Positions 48,001-56,058 of a stretch of 64,000 nucleotides of DNA are shown here, piece by piece. The stretch is from assembly GCA_016722045.1 (NCBI GenBank), contig JADKGY010000001.1, positions 1-64,000 of the forward strand, written 5' to 3'. This DNA comes from Candidatus Opimibacter skivensis (GTDB lineage Bacteria; Bacteroidota; Bacteroidia; Chitinophagales; Saprospiraceae). How positions within the stretch are numbered: position 1 is the stretch's first letter; every line of letters starts with the position of its first letter. Under the pieces are notes generated by a model. That model worked only from the letters and a program-made list of their open reading frames with translations, was not told where the DNA came from and ran no database searches. The translations under genes and the position numbers were made by a program.

Positions 48001-48171
48001 GGGATGCATTTATCTTCAGCTTTGGAAAATATAACCAAACGTATTGAATTGCTCAACCGGAAACATGATCTTCATTACAGATTGAGTATCATTGATAAAT
48101 CTGAAATGAATAAAGGACACGGAACGATTGTAAAGCTGTCATTCAATCATAAGCATGATGAATCTGATTAA
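45097..48171 (+). CDS. LytS-type sensor histidine kinase with periplasmic two-component propeller
   Basis: 1024 residues from the ATG at 45097 (a TTG just before is less likely). Signal/anchor: KALCFFMCILYAGMTLGQ. Residues ~25-670 are propeller repeats of the two-component-regulator type ('SITQDSTGFIWIGTENG', 'VDHDGRLWIGTYAGLY', 'GDIWVSGN'), then a Y_Y_Y domain (~680-765). One membrane helix lies near 770-795 (WWFIVLAISGLALGIWLLI). The kinase core is of the HisKA_7TM/LytS His_kinase type: phospho-His in 'HAQMNPHFVFNCLNSIKE' (~827), and the N-box region 'PLLLQPIVENAIWHG' with glycine box 'VEDNGVGI'. Overlaps the regulator gene by 17 bases, so the pair is one operon. Divergent from the fibre/protease operon. 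Confidence 0.9.
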   Translation: MAKYPKALCFFMCILYAGMTLGQLDITKFTKYNTLDGLNHNHVTSITQDSTGFIWIGTENGPMRFDGSSFVSLTTLNPLYADQEIYTVKLTTLGKNELGISTTYGAFVLNTYDYQFHTLQYDVDAALTTWTYNTYDVQKDRWGYYGVSTKTGFYIYDDLYQPVASKHVYSVDDIGTAWMLYGRNIVLTPDGKLFQKNIEGYNVFDDDSKKILRNPDVYQLDTALMSHDGELQLNFIDSATLVFYSPLKRKIYLQDLSTGTKKEYVLPDKVSANLSWFSKIVVRNDSTLLINGRKGAYIIKYDKAQKTLDFLPELQLPDIEVTTFYVDHDGRLWIGTYAGLYKENNPLPVERFPFSIAGKTDLVNIKWMENVNGTWYASALQDGLLTFDEHFNLKDQEVFTENNVPVRLSKMLRYDKDHLWICCSEGIMDYNVITRQHSLLVFKEHPEYLKNVVIHEIYRERSGDIWVSGNNSNSVFRIDKTGDHIHLVELNDANPKFKVNLIYRFREDAQGNVWFCGDAMARYNRKEDRVDSLVEKLPLQHNQRKVFILHSNSKNELWISTNGENWHTYTEEKGWSVVDDPKLNPDPNKYQTLIGDDLYFISRQGKIIALNTLTRKYRILSAIDGWDQEKINSYGFFKDPDSDYLIFTGDNVIYRFASELPASHQVKTPFVSEINLPGNKVLHHPDGNLTFGSDENTFQLKFLTLNFDDPFNQVYAYRLKETEQTNWIPIDQPEINLTQIPPGHYNLEISVSSKNNEWAPVYKSYPLFIQFPFYMQWWFIVLAISGLALGIWLLIRYRLKRMRFISNLDRQVIEYELKALHAQMNPHFVFNCLNSIKEMIMSKDNKNANIYLNKFSYLLRSTLDQSKLSFVPLSNTIDYLRHYLEMEKLRFTHFSYSIDVQEGIETDTIVMAPLLLQPIVENAIWHGQSEALDDNQLCLRFYICGDDLVCEVEDNGVGINAVKSTQTSGMHLSSALENITKRIELLNRKHDLHYRLSIIDKSEMNKGHGTIVKLSFNHKHDESD

Positions 48172-48925
48172 GGTAGTCCTGGTTGATGATGAACCGAGAG
48201 GTTTGAAAGTATTGCAACTGCTGACGTCGGCTTATGCGGATCAAGTCGTAGTTGTGGCTGCCTGTACAGATCCCCACATAGCCATACAGAAGATAAATGA
48301 ATTGACGCCGGATCTGATCATCATGGATATACAGATGCCGAAGCTTACAGCATTTGATGTATTGTCGGCCTTGAATAATCCACAGGTGGAGGTCATATTT
48401 GCAACTGCGTTCAATGCTTATGCACTGCGAGCTTTTCAATATAGTGCTGTAGATTATTTATTAAAGCCTATTGATGAAGAGCATTTTCAAAGGGCCATGG
48501 AAAAAGCGATTGAACGCATTCGGCAGAAAAATGCTAACAATCATTTTGAAACACTTCTCTACAATATTCAGAAAGTCAGGAACAGCGAGGACATGAAGAT
48601 CTGCATCCCGGATTCAAAAGGATTCAAGGTTATACGTGTTGCAGATATTCTGTATTGTGAAGCGGATAGTTGTTACACGATCATTCATTTTCGCAAACAA
48701 CCCAGTCTGGTATCTTCCAGGACATTGGCTGAGTATGATGCATTGCTTGATCCGGATCATTTTTTCAGGATACATCGTTCGTATATCGTCAACATTCATC
48801 ACATCAAAGAATACCGGAAAGGGGAAGGCGGTGCTGTTGTAATGGAAGATGATAAGACTCTCGAAGTGAGTCGGAGAAAGAAGGAGGAATTTATGGAGAA
48901 GATGAAAGGGTTGTATGGCTCTTAG
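48155..48925 (+). CDS. LytTR-family response regulator
   Basis: 256 residues. Receiver domain residues ~5-120 with the acidic pocket VLVDDEP, phospho-acceptor Asp58 (LIIMDIQMP), a Thr/Ala at 'FATAF' and Lys in 'YLLKPI'. The LytTR DNA-binding domain (~150-250) shows 'ADILYCEADSCYTIIHF', 'RTLAEYDALL', 'FFRIHRSYIVN' and 'LEVSRRKKEEF'. Partner of the upstream kinase; it should bind direct repeats upstream of its targets, which I could not identify. Confidence 0.92.
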   Translation: MMNLIKVVLVDDEPRGLKVLQLLTSAYADQVVVVAACTDPHIAIQKINELTPDLIIMDIQMPKLTAFDVLSALNNPQVEVIFATAFNAYALRAFQYSAVDYLLKPIDEEHFQRAMEKAIERIRQKNANNHFETLLYNIQKVRNSEDMKICIPDSKGFKVIRVADILYCEADSCYTIIHFRKQPSLVSSRTLAEYDALLDPDHFFRIHRSYIVNIHHIKEYRKGEGGAVVMEDDKTLEVSRRKKEEFMEKMKGLYGS

Positions 48926-49034
48926 AAAGGCAGAAGGGGCAGAAAGGGCAGAAAGGGCAGAAAAGGCAGAAAGGGCAGAAAGGCAGAAGGGGCAGAAAAG
49001 GCAGAAAAGGCAGAAAAGGCAGAAAGGGGGAAAG
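48926..49034. repeat. purine-rich tandem repeat, unit about ggcagaaag
   Basis: About a dozen imperfect copies of an 8-9 base unit (ggcagaaagg, ggcagaaaagg, ggcagaagg) starting directly after the response-regulator stop. It matches the array at 14069-14131. Confidence 0.9.
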
Positions 49035-49330
49035 GATAAATAAGGACGCGGATTAAGTAAGAAAAATTAAGATCAATTTTGACTTGCGAGATTGATTCTC
49101 TATAGAGATATTAATTAGCGAAAATTTGAGGTATTAGCGACTTTTTTATTTAGCATAACTAACATGATTTTCCTTTCCAATTTTTCCTTCTCACTTTTCC
49201 TTCGAAATTCCAACTTCAAAATTCTTTATTCAGAATTCCCTTTTAATTTTCCCAAATCATCCTGATAAATACTATTGCTTACCTAGGTCTTTTGTCTTCG
49301 TAGCAACTCACCATAGCTTTTTGTATTCCT
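49035..49330. other. AT-rich intergenic stretch
   Basis: Nothing recognisable apart from low-complexity 'cttttccttc/aattcc' runs near 49170-49250. Confidence 0.4.
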
Positions 49331-49504
49331 GGCAACTCACCCCCATCCCCTCTCTTTTTACAGTACACATAGTAGTAGAAACTGTTTCAATGTGAGAGAG
49401 GGGAGTTATGATTTGCTTAGGATAATCTTATCACCCCTCTCTCTATGATAATTTATGTATGGAAAGCATAATCATTTCGTAAGAGAGGGGAAGGGGGTGA
49501 GTTC
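49331..49504. mobile_element. nested inverted-repeat (MITE-like) element
   Basis: Outer arms 'actcacccccatcccctctc' (49335-49354) and 'gagaggggaagggggtgagt' (49483-49502) differ at one position. Inner arms 'gagagaggggagttatgat' (49393) and 'cttatcacccctctctc' (49427) are imperfect. About 174 bases, no coding. A non-autonomous element or a strong cruciform; it could end both flanking convergent transcripts. Confidence 0.5.
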
Positions 49505-49527
49505 CCCGAAAGACTTTCATCGTTTCT

Positions 49528-49917
49528 CTACGGTTTTATTCTCATGCTCCCTGCACATGCATCTCCTTCTTCAACTCCATCTAACCAGGTTTGTAACGTC
49601 TTTATCCGGTCTTCAGTAAGTTCAGTTTGATATAAAGCATAGCACATCCGTTGGATACTTCCATATCCGGCAGAGGCCGGGTATTTCAATTGCAATTCGG
49701 CATCACGAAATGTGATCCATATACGTTGAGTTATTTTAAAGTTTTTGAGGAAAAGTGAATCATCAGCATAAGCTTTCTGGATTTTCTTATACAAGACATT
49801 CAGTGTCGAATCTGCTGTCTTGAATCCCCGTGCGGCTTCGTCATTCATATCGGCTTGAGTCTGGGCGAACAATGTACAAGACATGATCAGGAAGAGTGAT
49901 ATTAATATTGATTTCAT
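49528..49917 (-). CDS. LprI-like (DUF1311) exported protein
   Basis: 129 residues with a signal peptide (LISLFLIMSCTLFAQ). The mature part fits the LprI/DUF1311 fold: 'ADSTLNVLYKKIQKAYADD', 'LKNFKITQRIWITFRDAEL', 'CYALYQTELTEDRIKTL', 'LQTWL' and a late 'DACAG' cysteine. Some family members inhibit lysozyme, but most are untested. It is read in the same direction as the CotH gene but 40 bases downstream of its stop, so co-transcription is possible. Confidence 0.82.
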   Translation of the reverse strand: MKSILISLFLIMSCTLFAQTQADMNDEAARGFKTADSTLNVLYKKIQKAYADDSLFLKNFKITQRIWITFRDAELQLKYPASAGYGSIQRMCYALYQTELTEDRIKTLQTWLDGVEEGDACAGSMRIKP

Positions 49918-49957
49918 TTGTAGAGTAATTTTTTTGGTAAAATAGAATAAGTGAGTT

Positions 49958-52297
49958 TTACAACCTGATCACCTTCCCATGTTGCGATTCACCATTTGAA
50001 TTAGAAATGATGAAATAGTATAATCCCCGTTCAGTCAATTCATAATCAAAGGATATATTCGAAGAAGTCAATAAACGTCTGCTGATCATCCGCCCTGCAG
50101 CATCATAGAGAATAAATTGTGCAGGAAAAGTATTCTTCAGATTCCCTTCAAAATGTACAATTCCATTTGTTGGATTCGGAGAATATTGTAACCATTCCTT
50201 GTTTTGTGCTGGATTGATAACAGCAGTTGTTGAACACAATCCGGGCATATTGGCATCTAGCCAAATTATTCGTTTGGTGATCCATGATTTCAATGTATCC
50301 AATTCGGCAGGATAAGTTGTAGCCACAGCACCTACTTCAGGAGCAGGACCACTGATGCCGAGTATAGACCATTTTTTAAAATGTCTCTTCTCCGCATTTT
50401 GCACACTGACACCCATGCTGTCGATATAATTGAAAATATAAGTAGTGTCAAATATGGTCTTTCGATATTCCTGATAAGTACATTTCAAATTATTAAGGAA
50501 AGTCGTATCCTCAAACAAACGAACATACCATCCACATGAATAATTATCTGTCGGGCAATCATTGATATGATGCGCCCAGCCTGATCCATCCAATGCGCTG
50601 AAGATGTCACAACCGTACATATTTTTCCAGGCCCAATCAAAATCCCATATTGGTCCTGCTTTCAATTTGCCACCTTTGGAGTTCCTGTCTTTAAAGAAAA
50701 ACACACTCTTTTTAAATCCATCATTATTTCGCGCAAGTTCATTGAGCAGAAAATAATCAATGAAAGATTTTTCATCAAGATATTTTCTATACCCTATATC
50801 AGGATCTGTAAAATCAGAACTATACAATGCTGTTTCAAGACTGTCGACATATGAAGCAATGTATGTTTTCTGCTCTTCTGTGATGACATTTGGTTTGGGG
50901 TATTCATATACAAAATGTACATCAAAACCCGGATGATCGATAGGAGAGTAATTGGATTGAAAACTTGTCGACGGGTCCCAATAATTTTGTTGCAATATAT
51001 ATCCGCCGGTCAGTTTGTCACCTGCTATGTCAGATGTATCCAGCTTGGCGATATCGACCCGGTTTTTATCGCGTTTGATTTTTTCACCAAAAACATAAAT
51101 GCCTTTGTACATACTGTCCAGCAAAACTTCGCACAAGCGCATTCGGGGAGCGTATTCTCCCATGTCCAGAAAAAGTTTTGAACTCAGCGTATTGCGGATC
51201 AATGATCGGTCATTAAAATTGGAGATGAGCACCCAGTCGCTTTCTACAGGCATGCTGAGCAGGGAGACATCATTGTTTGCGCCTGTCACAGTGCGGGTCT
51301 CGAGGTTATAGGGTGTCTGAGGGTATCCGGAAGAGGATGCGCCTCTGATTTCAATACCGATATTGCCGTCATAAATATTTGCAATGTCGGATACGTGTGT
51401 AATCATACCGGGACCATTGTATCGGATCTGCATCAATGCATTGATTTTAGTATCGTTGATGATGTTTTGCCCGAGACTATTGATCGAAACAATAGGTAAT
51501 TCTGAACTATCGAGGGTGACAACGCCCAGATCTTTCACACACAATCTGAATGAACCTCGCGCACCGCCATATCCCCATACCTGTATGTAGAGATCCTGAT
51601 TTGGTGCAAGATTGTAAAGGGTGATAAATGAATATGAATCTATTCCTGCATCATCATCACACCCAAGTTCCCGAAGGCTAGTGCAGTCCGGTCCTGTCCA
51701 TACAGCTAAGCCGGTATCATTGATACTTCCGCTATCTGTAGCAATGCTCACATTGCCCGAAGGAGGCGTATGCAGGAGAAACCACGCGTCGCCATCATGA
51801 TACTCTGCGCAAAAAGGATTGATGCCGGAAGCCGCCGATAAGGTATTATCTGCAAGTGCACATTGTGTAGTATCGATTGGGATCGCGGTGCAAGGATGGT
51901 TGCCCTGTACATTGATCGTATCGCAATGACCTGCTATATTAAAAACTGTACCCGGTAGCGGATTTGGACCATCTTTAAGGATCAGTTGCCATCCGGGGCT
52001 ATAGAGTTCGTAAGAATTTTCATTTTCGTAATCGGCCTGTGTGTATTCGAATCTCAGGCTATCGTTCTCACACATTGAAATGGTGGATGTGCTGCCAAAA
52101 CCGGATGCACTGAAATGTCCCAGGGATGTACCATTTTTGAATATCTCAAGGAAGCCGCCATTCCAGCCATCGCCATACATGTCATGCATGCTGCGCGTGT
52201 AGGAGCAGCATTGACCGAAAATAGTTTGATGTGTTGATATTGAAAAAAGAAAACAAATAAATAAAGCGCTAAAAGGAGGGAGTAGACATTGTTTCAT
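49958..52297 (-). CDS. CotH kinase-family secreted protein with T9SS type A sorting domain
   Basis: About 779 residues from the ATG at 52297 (six codons inside the longest frame), giving the signal peptide PFSALFICFLFSISTHQTIFGQ. N-terminal ~120 residues: a MAM-like or jelly-roll 'MYGDGWNGGFLEIF' domain. ~130-260: a pre-peptidase-type domain (GDAWFLLHTPPSGN, 'YIQVWGYGGARGSFRLCV'). ~280-620: a CotH-type spore-coat kinase fold ('SNFNDRSLIRNTLSSKLF', 'GGYILQQNYWDP', 'FIDYFLLNELARNNDGFKKS', 'GPIWDFDWAWKN', the last being the metal-binding WDFD). ~700-779: a type A sorting domain (YSPNPTNGIVHF, 'LYDAAGRMI', 'GLYYFIISN'). Secreted; substrate unknown. Confidence 0.88.
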   Translation of the reverse strand: MKQCLLPPFSALFICFLFSISTHQTIFGQCCSYTRSMHDMYGDGWNGGFLEIFKNGTSLGHFSASGFGSTSTISMCENDSLRFEYTQADYENENSYELYSPGWQLILKDGPNPLPGTVFNIAGHCDTINVQGNHPCTAIPIDTTQCALADNTLSAASGINPFCAEYHDGDAWFLLHTPPSGNVSIATDSGSINDTGLAVWTGPDCTSLRELGCDDDAGIDSYSFITLYNLAPNQDLYIQVWGYGGARGSFRLCVKDLGVVTLDSSELPIVSINSLGQNIINDTKINALMQIRYNGPGMITHVSDIANIYDGNIGIEIRGASSSGYPQTPYNLETRTVTGANNDVSLLSMPVESDWVLISNFNDRSLIRNTLSSKLFLDMGEYAPRMRLCEVLLDSMYKGIYVFGEKIKRDKNRVDIAKLDTSDIAGDKLTGGYILQQNYWDPSTSFQSNYSPIDHPGFDVHFVYEYPKPNVITEEQKTYIASYVDSLETALYSSDFTDPDIGYRKYLDEKSFIDYFLLNELARNNDGFKKSVFFFKDRNSKGGKLKAGPIWDFDWAWKNMYGCDIFSALDGSGWAHHINDCPTDNYSCGWYVRLFEDTTFLNNLKCTYQEYRKTIFDTTYIFNYIDSMGVSVQNAEKRHFKKWSILGISGPAPEVGAVATTYPAELDTLKSWITKRIIWLDANMPGLCSTTAVINPAQNKEWLQYSPNPTNGIVHFEGNLKNTFPAQFILYDAAGRMISRRLLTSSNISFDYELTERGLYYFIISNSNGESQHGKVIRL

Positions 52298-52374
52298 GGG
52301 TATAAATAAAGACAAAATTTTCGATTTTCGATTTTCGATTTTCGATTTTGGATTTTTGGCGATGTTTCTGGACG

Positions 52375-52525
52375 ATTCACTTCGACTCCGCGGGTGCTGA
52401 TCTGCAGCATGAGGTTAAGTTCAGCAAGTCGAAATACAGTGATTGTTACGACGTTTCACTTCGACTCCGCGGTTGCTGAGCTGTAGCAAGAGGTTGAGTT
52501 AAACAAGTCGAAGTACAGTGACCGT
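52375..52525. repeat. pair of ~75-base direct repeats
   Basis: Both read 'cacttcgactccgcgg', 'gctga.ctg.agca', 'gaggtt.agtt.a.caagtcga', 'tacagtga'. The ends (cacttcgac/gtcgaa.tacagtg) are inverted. A third partial copy lies at 14530-14575. Confidence 0.75.
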
Positions 52526-52661
52526 CAATATAGTACCTACTAAATTTTGGCTCCGCTCAATTTGAAGATTCCTGGTTGAGGGGAGGCGAAGCGAAAAGAC
52601 ACATTTTTATTGATATTGTATCATTTTTTAAAGCAAGTACCGCTTGCATTAAAAAGCATTC

Positions 52662-52783
52662 TGTTAAGCTTAGGCTGTGCCTAAGCTTTCGTGTCAGCAA
52701 ATTTCAGATTTGCGAAACGAAATCACGAAATGCAAAACGGAGTTTTGCTGACGCCCGAGCGTAGGCACAGCCTACGCTCAACA
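52662..52783. repeat. head-to-head pair of hairpin repeats
   Basis: Inverted copy: aagcttaggc-tgt-gcctaagctt, gcaaat..atttgc, preceded by gcaag..cttgc (52634). Direct copy: gcaaaac..gttttgc, gagcgtaggc-aca-gcctacgctc. Confidence 0.85.
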
Positions 52784-52950
52784 TTTCTTTTTGTTTGTGG
52801 ACTTCGTCCACAAATTCTTGAGTATTCCATTTGATTTTGATATTGAAAAAGAGACCTTGAGCCTTATATCTTACTTCTCTTTTGGCGCCAGGTATTTTTG
52901 ATAGGCCTTCAAGTTCTTAAGTAAATCGACGTCTCTACAACCGACGACGT

Positions 52951-53045
52951 ACGTTATTCGTTATTCGTTATTCGTTATTCGTTATTCGTTATTCGTTATC
53001 GTTTTTTCGTTACTCGTTATTCGTTACTCGTTATTCGTTACTCGT
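52951..53045. repeat. heptamer tandem array (cgttatt)
   Basis: About a dozen copies of cgttatt or cgttact, ending a few bases before the restored stop of the M16 gene. Confidence 0.9.
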
Positions 53046-53055
53046 CTTCACGGTT

Positions 53056-55785
53056 TCACGATCTCCTTTCCATCGCATCCAGGATTTTTACATTTCCGAT
53101 TTTAAGTTCACGCACACCGGCTTCGATTTTCTTTCGATCGCCGATGACCACCCAGGTGAGATGTTCTGGTTTGACGAGACTTGCTGCTGCTGCTTTGATA
53201 TCATTCAAGGTAAGATTCTTAATGATCGAAGCATATTTTCCGGGTAATCCAATCCTTTGTCATAGAGAAGAGCGCCCTGGATTGTACCTCGTATATTGCT
53301 ATTCGTTTCCCATCGTCCCGGTATTTCCAAGCAACGTGGCATTTTGTTCTTTACGGAATTCATCTTCAGTGATCGGCTTTGCTCCATTCACCTGTTTCAG
53401 TTCTTTCATCAACTCGACGAGACTTTCTTTAGTCTTGTCAGTTTGCACAGGTGCAAAGGTTATGAAGAGGCCCTGATTTTTTGTGTCAAAGAAATAAGAT
53501 CCTGCACCATATGACCAGTGTTTGTCTTCTCTTAGATTTTGATTGATACGGGACAGAAATGATCCGCCGAGCATTGTATTCATCAATCGCATCGCATCAT
53601 TGCCCGGAGCACTTGGAGCAGGGCTAAGTTCTACAGCACTGATCATCGTCTGATCTGCATCAGGCATGTCGATCAGGTAAACTGTAGGCACAGTAGAAGT
53701 GGGTGCCTTGGTGACAATTTTCTTTGGAACAACATGCGATTTCCATGAAGCCAGGTATTTTTCAAGCATGGGTTTTAGTTCAGCTTCTGTCACATCTCCT
53801 GCCACAACCATGGTCGCATTGTTGACACCCATCCATGTGTCATGGCAACTAACAAGGTCTTCACGTTTGATTTTCGAAACTGTATTTTCATATCCACTAC
53901 CTGACATCGGGTTACTCAATGGACTTCCTTTTCCATAGAGTAGGCCCGGAATAATACGGGAACTTAATGATTGCGGATTTGCTTTTTCCTGACCGATGCC
54001 GATGATTTGTTCTTTCTGTACGCGTTCAAAATTAGATTGCGGAAAAGATGGATTCAACATCACATCTGTCATCAGTCCGAGCGATGGATCAAGATTAGAT
54101 TTCAATGACTTCAGCGTGACAGCTGTACTGATGGCAGAAGAACTGACACCCAGATCTGCTCCGAGTGCATTGGCCATGTCACTGATCTGCACAGCTGTTT
54201 TAGTGGTTGTTCCTTCAGTCATCATACTGCTCATCAATCTTGTTGTCCCAGGTTGCGAAAACTGATCTGCTTCATAACCTGCATCAAACATCACCGCCAT
54301 ACTGACGAGTGGTGCGTCATGTCGTTCGGCGAGATATACTTTCAATCCATTGCTCAGTGTGAATGAGGTGATCGCAGGAAATGTAGCGAGTGGCGTATCA
54401 CCAACCGGTGGCATCACCTTTCTGTCAAGAGAAGATTCACTGCTCGTAAAATCTCCATAAGGAACGATGTTGAGCACATATTCCCCATCAGTGAGCCAGT
54501 CTTTTGCTGCTTTCTGAAGATCAGCCGGTGTAGCGTTTTTTATCCATGATTGTATTTTCTTATAATAATCCGGACTGCCTCCATATGTTTCACTTTCCGC
54601 CAGGATATCACTTTTGCCTCCAAATCCACCGATGCGTTCCATACCTTTGATAAACGAAGAGAAGTATCCTGTCTTTGCCAATTCAAGTTCTGCAGAAGTA
54701 ACACCGGATGTAAATATTTTATTCAGCTCCTCATTGATGATCGTATCGACTTTGCCTAAAGAAACACCGGGTTTTGCATTTGCACCGATATTGAATTGCT
54801 CACCGATCTCAGCGCCATTGTTATAGCTCCAGATGTCTGTACATAATTGTTCGTCATACACCAGGCGTTTGTATAATCTTGATGATACTCCATTGGTCAG
54901 CACACTGCTCAACAAATCGAGATAGGTGATGTCTTTAGTTCCCCAGGCGGCTACGTTCCATGTCTTCTGCAGACGAGCTTGTGGGACGCGATCTTGTGCG
55001 GTCTGCACATGTTTGCCTGTCATTTTTGCTATCCATTCGCTATGCCTCGCGATAGGTGGGCTGGAGGGAATCGAGCCAAAATATTTTTTTACTTTCTCAA
55101 GTACTTCATCTGTATTGACATCACCTGCGATCACCATGATGGCATTATTAGGTCCATAGTATGTTCTGAACCATTCCTTCACATCTTCGAGACTTGCGGC
55201 GCTCAGATCTTCCATGCTTCCGATGACACTCCATGAATAAGGATGGCCGACAGGGTAGGTGCTCTTTATTGTCAGATCTTCAGCGATAGCATAAGGCTGA
55301 TTATCACCTTGACGTTTTTCATTTTGTACGACACCACGTTGAATTTCCACTTTATTGCTATCGAGTCCGTTCAATAGAAATCCCATGCGGTCTGATTCAA
55401 CCCATAGCACCCGATCAAGACCTGTTGAGGTAAAGTTTTCAAAAAAGTTGGTGCGGTCATTATTGGTTGTACCATTATTACTGCCACCGCCAACGGTCTG
55501 CATCACTTCATCGAAATTTTCATAATGTTCAGATCCGGTGAACATGATATGCTCGAATAAATGGGCGAAACCTGTTTTGCCAGGTTTTTCATTTTTACTG
55601 CCCACATGGTACCAGATGTTGAAAGCGACCATTGGTATTTTGTGGTCTTCACTGACCAGGAGTGTCAGGCCGTTGTCCAATACAAATTTCTTGTATGGAA
55701 TATCGATCGTTGGATATTTATCAGTTTGGGCAAAAGAAATCATGGCCTGCATGCAGACGATGAGGGAAATCAGGACTTTTTTCAT
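53056..55785 (-). CDS. M16 zinc metallopeptidase, exported (C-terminus frameshifted as read)
   Basis: Signal peptide LISLIVCMQAMISFAQ. The active N-terminal half has the inverted zinc motif HLFEH (residues 75-79) and a downstream Glu in 'VVQNEKRQGD' (~155), followed by a 'WFRTYYGPNNAIMVIAGD' segment. The second half (from ~450) repeats the fold without the zinc motif, as in two-domain M16 enzymes ('LKVYLAERHDAPLVSMAV', 'HDTWMGVNNATMVVAGDV', 'GGSFLSRINQNLREDKHWSY'). The frame as read stops at 53299 after ...ATLLGNTG. Three small indels (near 53335, 53228 and 53065) restore IPGRWETNSNIRG, DYPEKYASIIKNLTLND and 'HLTWVVIGDRKKIEAGV' to a stop at 53056 or 53048. Periplasmic peptidase of about 908 residues. 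Confidence 0.82.
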
Positions 55786-55993
55786 GAAAACAGGGTTAAT
55801 GGTGATTTTTATAGCGGGCGCTAATGTAAATCTAAAAACGGGGATATATGACAGTTTTTCGACTATAGACCAATCGATCAGGCGTCAAAGGCCTGATTAT
55901 TCAAGAGGACTGGTATGGCGATTAACGATTCATTTTTTTAATAACATTTTATGGTTTACTGATGCAAGTAACGATTGCATTAAAAAACACGTA

Positions 55994-56050
55994 CCGTTAA
56001 GCTTAGGCTGTGCCTAAGCTTTCGTGTCAGCAAATTTCGGATTTGCGAAA
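55994..56050. repeat. hairpin repeat, inverted orientation
   Basis: aagcttaggc-tgt-gcctaagctt followed by gcaaat..atttgc; preceded by a gcaa..ttgc hairpin at 55965. It lies in the gap 55786-56058. Confidence 0.8.
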
Positions 56051-56058
56051 CGAAATCA

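Larger units (their letters stand above)
52298..53047. other. repeat-dense intergenic stretch
   Basis: Holds tandem cgatttt (52317-52350), two ~80-base 'cacttcgactccgcgg..aagtcgaa.tacagtg' repeats (52375-52525), an inverted plus direct hairpin repeat pair (52662-52783), a tttgtggac-ttc-gtccacaaa hairpin (52793-52813) and a cgttatt array (52951-53045). No gene seen. Confidence 0.7.

Noticed and set aside
52951..53045. cgttatt array as a CRISPR or replication-origin signal
   Set aside because: A plain heptamer tandem without spacers, DnaA-box pattern or neighbouring dnaA.
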